Assembly (NCBI RefSeq): GCF_004349085.1
Contig: NZ_SMFM01000001.1
Location: forward strand, 248,001 to 312,000
Direction of reading: 5' to 3'
DNA length: 64,000 bases
From: Flavobacterium caseinilyticum
Lineage (GTDB): Bacteria; Bacteroidota; Bacteroidia; Flavobacteriales; Flavobacteriaceae
Position numbers and translations under genes: made by a program. The notes under the pieces were generated by a model that had not been told where the DNA came from, made no database searches, and saw only the letters and a program-made list of their open reading frames with translations. Positions within the stretch are counted from its first letter, which is position 1, and every line of letters starts with the position of its first letter. This document shows, in pieces, positions 18,639 through 27,067 of this stretch.

Positions 18639-19499
18639 ATGAAATTATATCCTATAGAAACCGGAAATTTTAAATTGGATGGAGGAGCGATGTTTGGTGT
18701 TGTGCCAAAAACCATTTGGAACAAAACCAATCCGGCTGATGAAAACAATTTGATAGATATTGCGGCGCGCTGTTTATTAATTGAAGATGGCAACCGATTA
18801 ATTCTGATTGATACCGGGATGGGAAATAAGCAGTCCGAGAAATTTTTTGGCTATTATTCGCTATGGGGAACACATTCCATGGACAAATCGTTGGCAAAAT
18901 ACAGTTTTCATCGTGATGATATTACGGATATTTTTATGACGCATCTGCATTTTGACCATTGCGGTGGAAGCGTACAATGGAACGCTGACAAAACAGGATA
19001 CGAACCGGCTTTTAAAAATGCTACATTCTGGTCTAATGAAAATCACTGGGAATGGGCAACAAAACCTAATCCAAGAGAAAAAGCATCGTTCTTGTCGGAA
19101 AATATTTTGCCGATGCAGGAAAGCGGGCAGTTGCAATTCATCCAAAGGCCGGAAGGAGATTTTTTAGAAAAATCGGAATTGGGTTTTGGCATCTTCTTTG
19201 CTGATGGACATACCGAAAAGCAAATGATTCCGCACATTCAGTATAAGGATAAGACAATCGTTTTTTGCGCTGATTTATTGGCAACAGCCGGGCATATTCC
19301 TATTCCTTATGTTATGGGTTATGACACCAGACCTTTACTAACGATGCCCGAAAAAGAAAAATTCATGAAAGCGGCTGCTGAGAATAATTATTATTTGTTT
19401 TTAGAACACGATGCGCACAATGAAATCATAACCGTACAAAAGACGGAAAAAGGGGTTCGATTGAAGGAAGTTTTTACGTGTGGTGAAATCTTAACGTAG
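18639..19499 (+). CDS. MBL-fold metallo-hydrolase
   Basis: 286 residues from the ATG at 18639 (MKLYPIETGNFKLDGG); an in-frame TTG at 18576 lies upstream of the -7 element and is rejected as start. The metallo-beta-lactamase motif THLHFDHCGG puts metal ligands at His102, His104, Asp106 and His107; a later GIFFADGHTEKQM and VFCADLL provide further ligands. Family members cleave lactones, thioesters or phosphodiesters; AHL-lactonase-like proteins share this layout, but the substrate is not evident. No signal peptide, so cytosolic. Confidence 0.85.
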   Translation: MKLYPIETGNFKLDGGAMFGVVPKTIWNKTNPADENNLIDIAARCLLIEDGNRLILIDTGMGNKQSEKFFGYYSLWGTHSMDKSLAKYSFHRDDITDIFMTHLHFDHCGGSVQWNADKTGYEPAFKNATFWSNENHWEWATKPNPREKASFLSENILPMQESGQLQFIQRPEGDFLEKSELGFGIFFADGHTEKQMIPHIQYKDKTIVFCADLLATAGHIPIPYVMGYDTRPLLTMPEKEKFMKAAAENNYYLFLEHDAHNEIITVQKTEKGVRLKEVFTCGEILT

Positions 19500-19574
19500 T
19501 GTTAATCCCAACTCCTTTTGTAACAAAAAAAATTATTTTAGACAAATATTTCAAAACTTAAACAAAAACATTCG

Positions 19575-21197
19575 ATGAATACCATTAAACCCATTTACAT
19601 TTCTGCTTTTGCTTTATTGACATTAGTAGGATGTGGTGCTTCTAAACAAGTTTCAAATACCTCCGGTCTTGTGGCTATAAGCGCCCCTTTGAATATTAAA
19701 AAAAATGCAGCATTAACTGAAAATGAATTACAGCGATGGAGTCATTTAGACATCGTAACGGATACTATACCAGGAATGAGCGTTGATAAAGCGTATGCGG
19801 AATTACTGAAAGGTAAAAAAGGAATTCCAGTAATTGTAGGAATTGTAGATTCAGGTGTAGATATTGAACATGAGGATTTAAAAGCAGTGCTTTGGATTAA
19901 TAAAAGAGAAATTGCCGGAAACGGAATAGACGATGATAAAAACGGATATATTGATGATATCTATGGTTGGAATTTTCTTGGAAATAGTACTAAAGAGAAT
20001 CTGGAATACGAGAGAATTATCAAAAACAAAAGCTTAGTTGATGAGAAAACGTATCAAGCGGCCAAAGCATTAAATGATAAAAAGGTTGCTGAAGCAGCTG
20101 CGGCTAAAGCACGTTTTGAGCAAATGTTAACTGCTTTAAATGAAGGTGACGCTGCATTAGTGAAGTATTTTGGAAAACCAGTATATACGATTGAAGAGGT
20201 AAACGCAATTGTTTCGCAAGAACCACAAACACAAAAGAGTAAAGCGGCTATGCAACAATTGCTTTCTTATGGATTGCCAATAGCTGAGTTGAAAATTGCG
20301 GTTCAAAAACAATTAGACGATCAGGTTGCACTTATAAACGGGGATCATCTTAAAACAGATTATCGTAAAGTAGTAGGAGATAATCCAAATGATATCAACG
20401 ACACGAAATACGGAAATAACAATGTGATGGGTCCAGATAAGAACGAAATCCTTCACGGAACGCATGTTGCCGGAATTGTTGCCCAAACGAGAGCCAATAT
20501 GTTAGGAGGCGATGGTGTTGCAAACAATGTACAGATTCTTACGGTTCGCGCAGTGCCGGACGGAGACGAATACGACAAAGATATTGCCCTTGGAATTCGT
20601 TATGCAGTGGACAATGGGGCCAAAGTAATTAATGGAAGTTTTGGAAAGAGTTTCTCTCCACAAAAACAATGGGTTTATGACGCTATAAAATATGCTGAAA
20701 AAAAAGATGTACTGATTGTTCATGCCGCTGGTAATGATGCAAAGGATATCGATTATAATGATAATTTTCCAAATGATTCAGATGATAAAGTAACTGAATT
20801 TGCGGATAATTTAATCACAATTGGAGCTTTGAATTTTGAATACGGAAATAAAGTTGTAGCACGTTTTTCTAATATTGGTAAGATAAATGTAGATGTTTTT
20901 GCTCCTGGAGTAAAAATTTACGCGACAACACCAAACAATTCGTACCAATATTTACAAGGAACTTCAATGGCTGCGCCTAATGTTGCCGGAGTAGCCGCAT
21001 TAATTCGTTCGTATTATCCAAAATTAACTGCTAAGCAGGTAAAATACATTTTGATGGATTCAGGAGTTGCTATTTCAACAGATGTTATCGTGGGCGGAAA
21101 ACCAAATGACACGCGTTCTTTTACAACTTTATCAAAATCAGGAAAAATTGTAAATGCTTACAATGCTTTACTGATGGCTGAAAAAATGTCTAAATAA
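19575..21197 (+). CDS. S8 family serine peptidase (subtilisin-like lipoprotein)
   Basis: 540 residues. The N-terminus ends a signal peptide at LVGCGAS, a lipobox with Cys20, so the enzyme is a lipid-anchored envelope protease. The catalytic triad is Asp92 (GIVDSGVD), His294 (HGTHVAG) and Ser464 (GTSMAAPNVAG). About 200 residues separate Asp and His, much longer than in standard subtilisins; the insert (about 125-260) is rich in Ala, Lys and Glu and looks helical. Terminator hairpin follows. Likely processes envelope or secreted proteins. Confidence 0.9.
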   Translation: MNTIKPIYISAFALLTLVGCGASKQVSNTSGLVAISAPLNIKKNAALTENELQRWSHLDIVTDTIPGMSVDKAYAELLKGKKGIPVIVGIVDSGVDIEHEDLKAVLWINKREIAGNGIDDDKNGYIDDIYGWNFLGNSTKENLEYERIIKNKSLVDEKTYQAAKALNDKKVAEAAAAKARFEQMLTALNEGDAALVKYFGKPVYTIEEVNAIVSQEPQTQKSKAAMQQLLSYGLPIAELKIAVQKQLDDQVALINGDHLKTDYRKVVGDNPNDINDTKYGNNNVMGPDKNEILHGTHVAGIVAQTRANMLGGDGVANNVQILTVRAVPDGDEYDKDIALGIRYAVDNGAKVINGSFGKSFSPQKQWVYDAIKYAEKKDVLIVHAAGNDAKDIDYNDNFPNDSDDKVTEFADNLITIGALNFEYGNKVVARFSNIGKINVDVFAPGVKIYATTPNNSYQYLQGTSMAAPNVAGVAALIRSYYPKLTAKQVKYILMDSGVAISTDVIVGGKPNDTRSFTTLSKSGKIVNAYNALLMAEKMSK

Positions 21198-21217
21198 TAT
21201 TTTAACAATTCACTATA

Positions 21218-21250
21218 TGGAAGGACATTTTGTCCTTCCATTTTTATTTT
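21218..21250 (+). terminator. Rho-independent terminator of the S8 peptidase gene
   Basis: TGGAAGGACA and TGTCCTTCCA form a perfect 10-base stem around TTT, followed by TTTTTATTTT. It lies before the M1 peptidase ATG at 21258, so the two genes may be separately controlled. Confidence 0.85.
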
Positions 21251-21257
21251 AACCAAT

Positions 21258-23132
21258 ATGAAAAAACTACTTTTATTTTCTTTTGTTGCATTTGGATTTG
21301 GCAATGTCTTTGCCCAAAACACTTCCTATTGGCAACAGCATGTTGATTACAAAATGGATGTTTCCATGGATGTAAAAACCTATCAATACAAGGGAAAACA
21401 GGAATTGGTTTACACCAATAATTCGCCGGATACTTTGAGAAAAGTATATTATCACCTATTCAATAATGCCTTTCAGCCCGGGAGCGAAATGGATGCCAGA
21501 ATCCAAAGCATCAAAGATCCGGATGGCAGAATGGTGACCAAAATAAAAGTGGGTGATACCGAAGTCAAAGAAAGCCGCATTAAAAATTTGAAACCAAACG
21601 AAATTGGTTATTTGCGAATTTCTAATTTCAAACAAGACGGAACAACTGCTTCTACAAAAGAGGTTGGGACTATTCTTGAAGTGACTTTGGCTAAGCCAAT
21701 TTTGCCAAATTCAAAAACCACATTCACATTAAATTTTAATGGTCAGGTTCCCATTCAGATTCGCCGTTCCGGAAGAAACAATGCTGAAGGTGTAGAATTA
21801 TCAATGGCGCAATGGTATCCGAAACTTGCCGAATTTGATTTTGAAGGTTGGCATGCGGATCCTTATATTGCCAGAGAATTTCATGGTGTTTGGGGAAATT
21901 TTGACGTAAAAATCACTATTGATAAAGAGTACGTTTTAGGAGGTACCGGTTATTTGCAAAACAACAACGAAATTGGTCACGGTTATCAAGACCAAGGTGT
22001 TGTTGTCTCTGTTCCAAAGAAAACAAAAACATTAACGTGGCATTTTAATGCGCCAATGGTTCATGATTTTACTTGGGCTGCGGATAAGAATTACATTCAC
22101 GATGTGGTGAAAGGACCTAATAATGTTGACTTGCATTTCTTGTATAAAAACAATCCAAAATACATCCAAAACTGGAAAAACCTGCAACCAAAAACGGTTC
22201 AGCTGATGGAGATTTACAACAAAACTGTTGGAGATTATCCATACAAACAATACTCAGTAATTCAAGGTGGCGATGGCGGAATGGAATACGCTATGTGTAC
22301 TTTGATTTTGGGTCAAGGCAGTTTTGAAGGATTATTAGGAGTAACTGCTCACGAAATGGCGCACTCTTGGTTCCAGCATGTTTTGGCTTCCAATGAATCA
22401 AAACACGGATGGATGGATGAAGGTTTTACTTCATTCTTGGAAGATTTTGGACTGAATGAAATTGCAGATAAAAAAGTAGAAAACCCATTTGCGGGAGGTT
22501 ATGCGGGTTATTTTTCGATGGTAAATTCAGGGAAAGAACTGCCGCAAGCGACACATGCCGATCGTTTTGACGAAAACAGGGTTTACAGCATCACTTCATA
22601 TAGTAAAGGAGAACTTTTCCTGACACAATTGATGTATTTGATAGGGAAAGATAACCTAATGAAAACCTTGAAAAAATACTACAGCGATTTCAAATTTAAG
22701 CATCCTACGCCAAATGATATCAAAAGATCTGCCGAAAGAGTTTCCGGAGCAAATCTCGATTGGTATTTGACGGATTGGACACAAACCACAAATACGATTG
22801 ATTATGGCATCAAGAATGTAAACGAAAATGCTGATAAAACAACGGTTATTTTAGAAAGAATTGGTAGAATGCCAATGCCAATCGATTTAACAGTAGAATA
22901 TAACGATGGTACAATGGAAAGTTTCTACATTCCATTGCGAATGATGAGTTTCGAAAAAGAAAACCCAAATCCAACTGTAAAAAGAACGATTTTGAATGAT
23001 TGGGCTTGGGCGCATCCAACTTTTGAATTTAACATTGCTAAGTCGAAAGCTTCCATCAAGAAAATCACCATCGATCCAAGTGGATTAATGGCTGACATCA
23101 AGAAGGAAAACAATAGCTACGAATTAAAGTAA
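21258..23132 (+). CDS. M1 family metallopeptidase (zinc aminopeptidase)
   Basis: 624 residues with a signal peptide (MKKLLLFSFVAFGFGNVFAQ). The zinc site HEMAHSW has His365, Glu366 and His369, with the third ligand Glu388 in WMDEGF, giving HExxH-x18-E. The exopeptidase motif appears as GGMEYA rather than GAMEN, common in this bacterial subgroup. Likely a periplasmic aminopeptidase. It follows the S8 protease with a terminator between; together they suggest envelope proteolysis. Confidence 0.92.
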   Translation: MKKLLLFSFVAFGFGNVFAQNTSYWQQHVDYKMDVSMDVKTYQYKGKQELVYTNNSPDTLRKVYYHLFNNAFQPGSEMDARIQSIKDPDGRMVTKIKVGDTEVKESRIKNLKPNEIGYLRISNFKQDGTTASTKEVGTILEVTLAKPILPNSKTTFTLNFNGQVPIQIRRSGRNNAEGVELSMAQWYPKLAEFDFEGWHADPYIAREFHGVWGNFDVKITIDKEYVLGGTGYLQNNNEIGHGYQDQGVVVSVPKKTKTLTWHFNAPMVHDFTWAADKNYIHDVVKGPNNVDLHFLYKNNPKYIQNWKNLQPKTVQLMEIYNKTVGDYPYKQYSVIQGGDGGMEYAMCTLILGQGSFEGLLGVTAHEMAHSWFQHVLASNESKHGWMDEGFTSFLEDFGLNEIADKKVENPFAGGYAGYFSMVNSGKELPQATHADRFDENRVYSITSYSKGELFLTQLMYLIGKDNLMKTLKKYYSDFKFKHPTPNDIKRSAERVSGANLDWYLTDWTQTTNTIDYGIKNVNENADKTTVILERIGRMPMPIDLTVEYNDGTMESFYIPLRMMSFEKENPNPTVKRTILNDWAWAHPTFEFNIAKSKASIKKITIDPSGLMADIKKENNSYELK

Positions 23133-23155
23133 TATTTAAAAGCACTGAAATGAAC

Positions 23156-23193
23156 ATGCCCCAAAAAGTTAGACACTATTTGGGGCATTTTTT
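23156..23193. terminator. Terminator hairpin between convergent genes
   Basis: ATGCCCCAAA and TTTGGGGCAT pair around a loop that contains AAGTTAGACAC, followed by a T-run. It can end the M1 peptidase transcript and, read from the other side, the FAD oxidoreductase transcript. Confidence 0.8.
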
Positions 23194-23224
23194 ATGCAAT
23201 TAAATTAAGTCTTTGATTTGAAAA

Positions 23225-24430
23225 TTATCTTCTGAATTTAAAATATTCGGCTAAAGGATGTCTCTTGTTTTTCAACATTTCAGAAACAAGTTCCATTCCA
23301 ATAACTGAAAATGTGATGCCGTTTCCACCAAAACCCAATACAAAATACGCGCTTGGAAAATTGGGATGTTTTCCAATGTAAGGTAGGCCGTCTTTGGTCT
23401 CGCCAAAAGTACCCGCCCAAACAAAATCCATTCTGAAATCATAATCAGGTAAAATTTTATTCAGATATTTGGTCAATTTATCGGATTTTTCGTTGAGTAA
23501 GGAATCTCTTTTTGCAGCGTCTACAAAATCTTCATCTTCGCCGCCAATAAGCAATCGGTTATCATCCGTCGTTCTCATATACATGTAGGGTTCCGCCGTA
23601 TTCCAAAAAAGAGTGTCGTTAAGATATGATTGGTCGTCTTCAAAACGTTCGCCCACAATTGCATAAGTAGAAAGTAATTTTACAAATTTGTCTTTAATGA
23701 TTTCGGTACTTTCAAAACCGTTGCAGTAGATTATTTTTTTAGCGGTAATGGTAGTTCCATGTTCGGTTAGAACGGTAACGCCATTTTGTTTATAAGTGAC
23801 TTTTTTGATATCGGTTTTATCAAAAATCTGCAATCCTTTTTCATGATTGTATGCTAGAATATCGTGAGCTAAGTGGAAAGCATCTATGCTACCGCCTTGT
23901 TCCGATAAGATTCCGCCATGAGAATGTTTAATATGAAATTTTTTATCAATTTCATCGGCTTCGAGCCATTTTACAGGCATTCCAATCTTTTTTCGAGCTT
24001 CGAATTCTTTTTTTAACCAAGTAACATCTTTCTTTAATGCGGCAAAATAGAGCGATTCTTTTTTCTTGAAACCACAATCAGATTTTACTTGTTTTGCTAT
24101 TTTCTTTAAATCATCGATCGATTTATAACATGCCCAGTAACTATCAACGGCGGTTTTTTCGCCAATCAAATCAATAAGTTGGTATAAAGGAACGTCAATC
24201 TCATATTGCAACATGGATGTCGTAGCCGATGTACTCCCGTTACCAATTTCTCTGCGATCGATCAGCATGGTTTTGTAACCGTCTTCCATACATTGATGCG
24301 CTATCAGACTGCCGGTTATTCCACCGCCAACGATTAGAATTTCAGTATCCAAATTTTCTCTTAATGACGGATAGGAGTTGATGATTCCGTTTTTTACCAA
24401 CCAAAAAGGTTCACTTGATTTTAGTTTCAT
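23225..24430 (-). CDS. FAD-dependent oxidoreductase (DAO family)
   Basis: 401 residues. The Rossmann motif VGGGITG occurs at 34-40, followed by IDRREIGNGSTSATTSML, the usual DAO-family FAD loop, and a late GKHPNFPSAYFVLGFGGNGIT near the C-terminus. DAO-family enzymes oxidise amines, glycerol-3-phosphate or amino acids. The genome context gives no substrate. There is no signal peptide. A -7 element lies 18 bases upstream. Confidence 0.85.
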   Translation of the reverse strand: MKLKSSEPFWLVKNGIINSYPSLRENLDTEILIVGGGITGSLIAHQCMEDGYKTMLIDRREIGNGSTSATTSMLQYEIDVPLYQLIDLIGEKTAVDSYWACYKSIDDLKKIAKQVKSDCGFKKKESLYFAALKKDVTWLKKEFEARKKIGMPVKWLEADEIDKKFHIKHSHGGILSEQGGSIDAFHLAHDILAYNHEKGLQIFDKTDIKKVTYKQNGVTVLTEHGTTITAKKIIYCNGFESTEIIKDKFVKLLSTYAIVGERFEDDQSYLNDTLFWNTAEPYMYMRTTDDNRLLIGGEDEDFVDAAKRDSLLNEKSDKLTKYLNKILPDYDFRMDFVWAGTFGETKDGLPYIGKHPNFPSAYFVLGFGGNGITFSVIGMELVSEMLKNKRHPLAEYFKFRR

Positions 24431-24447
24431 ACTGATGAGGTTTTAAT

Positions 24448-24455
24448 CAAATTTA
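24448..24455 (-). promoter_or_regulatory. -7 element TAAATTTG of the FAD oxidoreductase gene
   Basis: TAAATTTG on the minus strand fits TAnnTTTG; no -33 TTG at the standard spacing. It lies between the gene start and a large terminator hairpin. Confidence 0.35.
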
Positions 24456-24478
24456 GTTAAAAAATAATTTTTAAAAAA

Positions 24479-24531
24479 AATTCGGGTTTCAAAAAATTAG
24501 ATTTTCACCCTAATTTTTTAAAACCCGAATT
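24479..24531. terminator. Long terminator hairpin
   Basis: AATTCGGGTTT pairs with AAACCCGAATT and an inner AAAAAATTAG pairs with CTAATTTTTT, giving over 20 base pairs with a small internal bulge, flanked by A-runs on the left that read as T-runs on the minus strand. It lies after the truncated dehydrogenase relic on the minus strand and before the FAD gene. Confidence 0.75.
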
Positions 24532-24548
24532 CTATGTAAATAAAAGTA

Positions 24549-24683
24549 TTATGCTTTTTCGGCACTCAAATGCTCAGGCATATCGCTAGTCATTGTTGCT
24601 AGTTTGAACTTATGATTCCACTTCCAGTCTTGTATTTTTCTTAGTGTAATTTTTTTAAATATCACTAATAGTGGGTATTGCAT
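24549..24683 (-). pseudogene. Relic of the 3' end of a threonine dehydrogenase-like gene
   Basis: A minus-strand frame of 44 codons whose C-terminal part reads IQDWKWNHKFKLATMTSDM, then PEHLSAEKA. This aligns with the C-terminus of the intact dehydrogenase at 28857 (EDWNWNHEFDLATMTVDM, then LEHLK). The DNA also aligns over roughly 70 bases with clear similarity. The preceding 12 codons do not match, so only a tail is left. It has no function I can support and marks one border of the accessory region. Confidence 0.75.
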
Positions 24684-24732
24684 TTTTTAAAACATTGCTT
24701 ATTTTCGTAAAATATAAACTAACCAAAAAAAC

Positions 24733-25089
24733 ATGAAAATAAACAAACAAACAAACAAACAACCAAACAAATGAAATAAGGCGGAAAATCGTTTTCTTTT
24801 TTATGAGTTTTACCCTTTGTCTTATGCAGTCTTGTAGCATAGAAGAGGCGTTGTTACAAAATGAATCAAATATTCAAACCGTGTCGAGAGAGCAGGCGAT
24901 TCAGTTTTTACAACAAAATCCTCTAAAAGTTAGTGGTAACAAAACATCCAAAACGAATATCTTATTTTTACTGTTTATGATGGAAAAATAATTGGCGGTT
25001 TGAGTGGTAGCTCAAAAATTATAATATATAAAAAGAAAAACGGCAAATGGGTTCAAACGCATATAGGAATGCCTAATTGGATAAGTTGA
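24733..25089 (+). pseudogene. Composite broken lipoprotein gene: leader joined to the tail of a paralog
   Basis: An ATG at 24733 is followed by AAAC tetranucleotides that put it one base out of frame with a lipoprotein leader (RRKIVFFFMSFTLCLMQSCS, lipobox LMQSC). The leader frame continues to about 24954 (IQTVSREQAIQFLQQNP) and stops at 24989-24991. In another frame, 24952-25089 encodes IFTVYDGKI, GGLSGSS and KKKNGKWVQTH, the C-terminus of the lipoprotein at 25207, about 90 percent alike in DNA. A deletion probably fused two different genes. Confidence 0.7.
24739..24770 (+). repeat. AAAC tetranucleotide tract inside a lipoprotein leader
   Basis: Five AAAC units with a degenerate sixth (AACC) and seventh. 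With one unit fewer the ATG at 24733 would be in frame with the leader and lipobox beginning at about 24779 (RRKIVFFF), with no stop between. The present length is out of frame. Confidence 0.7.
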
Positions 25090-25113
25090 AATTAAGTTTA
25101 CGATCAAGGATAA

Positions 25114-25140
25114 TATGCGGTTGGGAAACCTTGTAATTAA
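25114..25140 (+). pseudogene. 3'-end relic ending YAVGKPCN
   Basis: Eight codons and TAA; an in-frame TAA precedes it. It lies 66 bases before the lipoprotein gene at 25207 and resembles the endings at 26189 (VGEPCN), 27060 (VETPCKN) and 28129 (VGNSCNK). Too short to classify alone; the position and similarity to the other three make it notable. Confidence 0.4.
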
Positions 25141-25206
25141 ATAAAACTGGAATACTTAGAGATATTATACTCATTTTCGACCATATAACAAATAAATACA
25201 AATCAA

Positions 25207-25908
25207 ATGAAACATCTACATTTTATAATCATTGTTGTAATCCTTATGGTAGGTTGTGCTTCTAGATCTGACAAAAGCATAGGTGTACCCACTAATCCAC
25301 TCAGTAAGATTAATGACACACTCAGTGAAAAATATGCAGTTGTCAGTGATTTTCTAGACACAAAAATTAAAGATCGTTCTAAAAAAATTATGATAATGAG
25401 TCAAAAAATAAATACTAATATGACCTTGAGAATTCTTAGATTAAATGAGATTTACGCTTTGGATTCAATAGACAGCAAAAAAAATTATGAAGATAAAACA
25501 TTCTATAAAGAAGCAGACTGGGAAATAGCAAGGAAAAAATACAGCAAAAACTCTGTAACAGAAATAGAAAATGCTACTGATAGAGGAGGAGCATGTTGCT
25601 GGGTCGCAGATAATTTTAATTATAAAAATGTAATCTTTGAAGAATTACGTATTGGCTCAACAGCTTTTATTGAAAAGTATATGTCTTCCAAAATAACAGA
25701 TATTGAGAAGAATATTTTCGGCACGCTTAATTATGATTTTTATTCTTTTTCGGAGCCTATATATTATGAAAATAGAGAATGTATGATTTTTACTTTTCAT
25801 AAAGGATATATTGATGGTTTGAGCGGTAGTTCCGAAATTATAATATATAAAAAGAAAAACGGCAAATGGGTTCAAACGCATATAGCAATACCTAATTGGA
25901 TTAGTTAA
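25207..25908 (+). CDS. Paralogous lipoprotein 1 (SEP-I-Y-Y family)
   Basis: 233 residues; MKHLHFIIIVVILMVGCASR is a lipoprotein signal with lipobox MVGC. The middle contains KINTNMTLRILRLNEIYALDS; the C-terminal half has SFSEPIYYENRECMIF, GLSGSSEIIIYKKKNGKW and ends NWIS. These C-terminal features recur in the genes at 26202, 27068 and 28139. The family has no name known to me. Position directly behind a decayed C-terminal fragment suggests a protective partner of a lost protein; this is an inference. A decayed copy of its tail lies at 24952-25089. Confidence 0.7.
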   Translation: MKHLHFIIIVVILMVGCASRSDKSIGVPTNPLSKINDTLSEKYAVVSDFLDTKIKDRSKKIMIMSQKINTNMTLRILRLNEIYALDSIDSKKNYEDKTFYKEADWEIARKKYSKNSVTEIENATDRGGACCWVADNFNYKNVIFEELRIGSTAFIEKYMSSKITDIEKNIFGTLNYDFYSFSEPIYYENRECMIFTFHKGYIDGLSGSSEIIIYKKKNGKWVQTHIAIPNWIS

Positions 25909-25913
25909 TGAAA

Positions 25914-26063
25914 CCCGATAGCGCGGATATGACTTACTGTAAGATAGCGCGGATTTGCAATCCTTGCCCACATAGTACATAGAAAACAGGAGAAAAAAAG
26001 AATGAGAAAATATATTGGGACTGACAATTACATTCGGCACGGATTACAAATCCGCGCTATCGG
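25914..26063. repeat. REP-like inverted pair, copy A
   Basis: GATAGCGCGGATTTGCAATC begins the left arm (25943) after a direct repeat of GATAGCGCGGAT at 25917; the right arm at 26037-26062 is the inverted copy (starts GGCACGGATT). Each arm itself folds (GGATT/AATCC). The pair spans the gap after the 25207 gene and ends exactly where the next decayed coding fragment begins. Copy B is at 27838-28035. Confidence 0.75.
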
Positions 26064-26191
26064 AAAAATATAAAGACGGTGATCCAGCAAAAGAAAGAAT
26101 CCTTAATCGGTACAGAACCGAATCTACTGGCCAATCAGTAGAAACTGGTACAACAAAACAACAAAATCCTGTTGGAGAACCCTGCAATTAA
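26064..26191 (+). pseudogene. 3'-end relic with tail NPVGEPCN
   Basis: Open frame from the REP-like repeat to TAA 26189-26191: about 42 codons including KYKDGDPAKERILNRYRTES, then TGQSVETGTTKQQ and NPVGEPCN. The composition is protein-like and not AT-random, but there is no start of its own. It ends 10 bases before the next lipoprotein ATG at 26202. I read it as the C-terminal end of a lost larger gene; no family recognised. Confidence 0.5.
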
Positions 26192-26201
26192 AAAACAAGA
26201 C

Positions 26202-26801
26202 ATGAGAAATTATTTACTTTATGGTTTTATTGCACTTCTGTTTAGCAGTTGTTCGGTAACAAAGGCCAAGTATAATGCCTTAAATGACTATTTTGAAACA
26301 ATTGAAAAAGATAGTAATAAAGAAATATATGTTGCTCGAGAAAAAATTAATTCTAACTACACTTTAGAAATATTTAAACTAAATGAAATTCAAGCTTTTG
26401 ATTCAAAAGGAAATATAACAATAGATACGAAGCTATTTAAAGAAAAAGATTTTGAAAAATTAAAATGTGAAAATCCGGATCCACCAATCCAAGATGAGAG
26501 AATTTGGGCCACCAATAAATATTGGAACAAAAATAATTTTAAACAGGATAAAATTATTTTTGAAAGTATGAACACAAAAATAGGTATTGAGTCAATAATC
26601 GAAAAATACGATAAATCTAACATTTGTGTGTACAGTTTTTCTGAACCGATTTATTATCAAAACAAAAAGTATTTAGTTTTCACAAATTACAAAATCTGTA
26701 TAGCCGGTGGGAGTTCATTTGTTGTTATTATGCAAAAAATAAAGGGCAAATGGATCAGAACCCATGAAGCCTTCAATTTATATTCACTTAAATTACATTA
26801 G
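26202..26801 (+). CDS. Paralogous lipoprotein 2 (SEP-I-Y-Y family)
   Basis: 199 residues from the ATG at 26202; an upstream in-frame ATG-less extension to 26172 belongs to the preceding relic. MRNYLLYGFIALLFSSCSVT is a lipoprotein signal with lipobox FSSC. It shares with the 25207 product the KINSNYTLEIFKLNEIQAFDS segment and SFSEPIYYQNKKYLVF, and near the end GGSSFVVIMQKIKGKW. Conserved placement behind a decayed 3' fragment. Followed by a terminator hairpin at 26895. Confidence 0.7.
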   Translation: MRNYLLYGFIALLFSSCSVTKAKYNALNDYFETIEKDSNKEIYVAREKINSNYTLEIFKLNEIQAFDSKGNITIDTKLFKEKDFEKLKCENPDPPIQDERIWATNKYWNKNNFKQDKIIFESMNTKIGIESIIEKYDKSNICVYSFSEPIYYQNKKYLVFTNYKICIAGGSSFVVIMQKIKGKWIRTHEAFNLYSLKLH

Positions 26802-26894
26802 CAAGGTAAATATATCAATGGCTGCCAAATGCTATGTTAAATGAACTAAAAAAATAGATATTGCAATACTTCAATCGATTTTTTATAGAAAAAT

Positions 26895-26946
26895 AAAACC
26901 GTAGATTAACAGAGCACAAAAATCTGTGAGTCTGCGGTTTTTCTTT
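26895..26946 (+). terminator. Terminator of lipoprotein gene 2
   Basis: AAAACCGTAGA pairs with TCTGCGGTTTT (one G-T pair), with inner ACAGA/TCTGT, followed by TTCTTTTT. It ends the transcript from 26202. Confidence 0.75.
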
Positions 26947-26981
26947 TTCGTTTAATTGCCATATAGCCTCGAAAAATTTCC

Positions 26982-27062
26982 TCCAGCAAAGACCGAATAA
27001 CCTTGTTAATAGGCTATCAATATGGCGTCAATTCTTCTGTAGAAACTCCATGTAAAAATTAG
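26982..27062 (+). pseudogene. 3'-end relic with tail SSVETPCKN
   Basis: Open frame of about 26 codons reading SSKDRITLLIGYQYGVNSSV and ending ETPCKN with TAG at 27060-27062, 5 bases before the ATG of the lipoprotein gene at 27068. No start. The ending resembles the other relics at 25140, 26191 and 28131. Confidence 0.45.
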
Positions 27063-27067
27063 TAAAT

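Larger units (their letters stand above)
26802..27067. other. Gap holding a terminator and a decayed fragment
   Basis: 266 bases between paralogous lipoprotein genes; contains the terminator at 26895-26946 and the open 3'-end relic at 26982-27062. Nothing else is recognised. Confidence 0.5.

Noticed and set aside
23156..23193. Insertion-sequence end in the terminator (AAAAAGTTAGACAC)
   Set aside because: The word recalls inner ends of IS3-type elements but there is no transposase, no second end and the whole stretch is a compact terminator hairpin.
24803..24991. Stand-alone 62-residue lipoprotein gene
   Set aside because: Coding character (RRKIVFFF) continues upstream of its ATG through the AAAC tract, and the frame ends by a fusion; it is listed as part of a pseudogene.
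25657..26040. 127-codon minus-strand frame
   Set aside because: It overlaps the paralogous lipoprotein gene and a REP-like repeat on the other strand and has no family resemblance.
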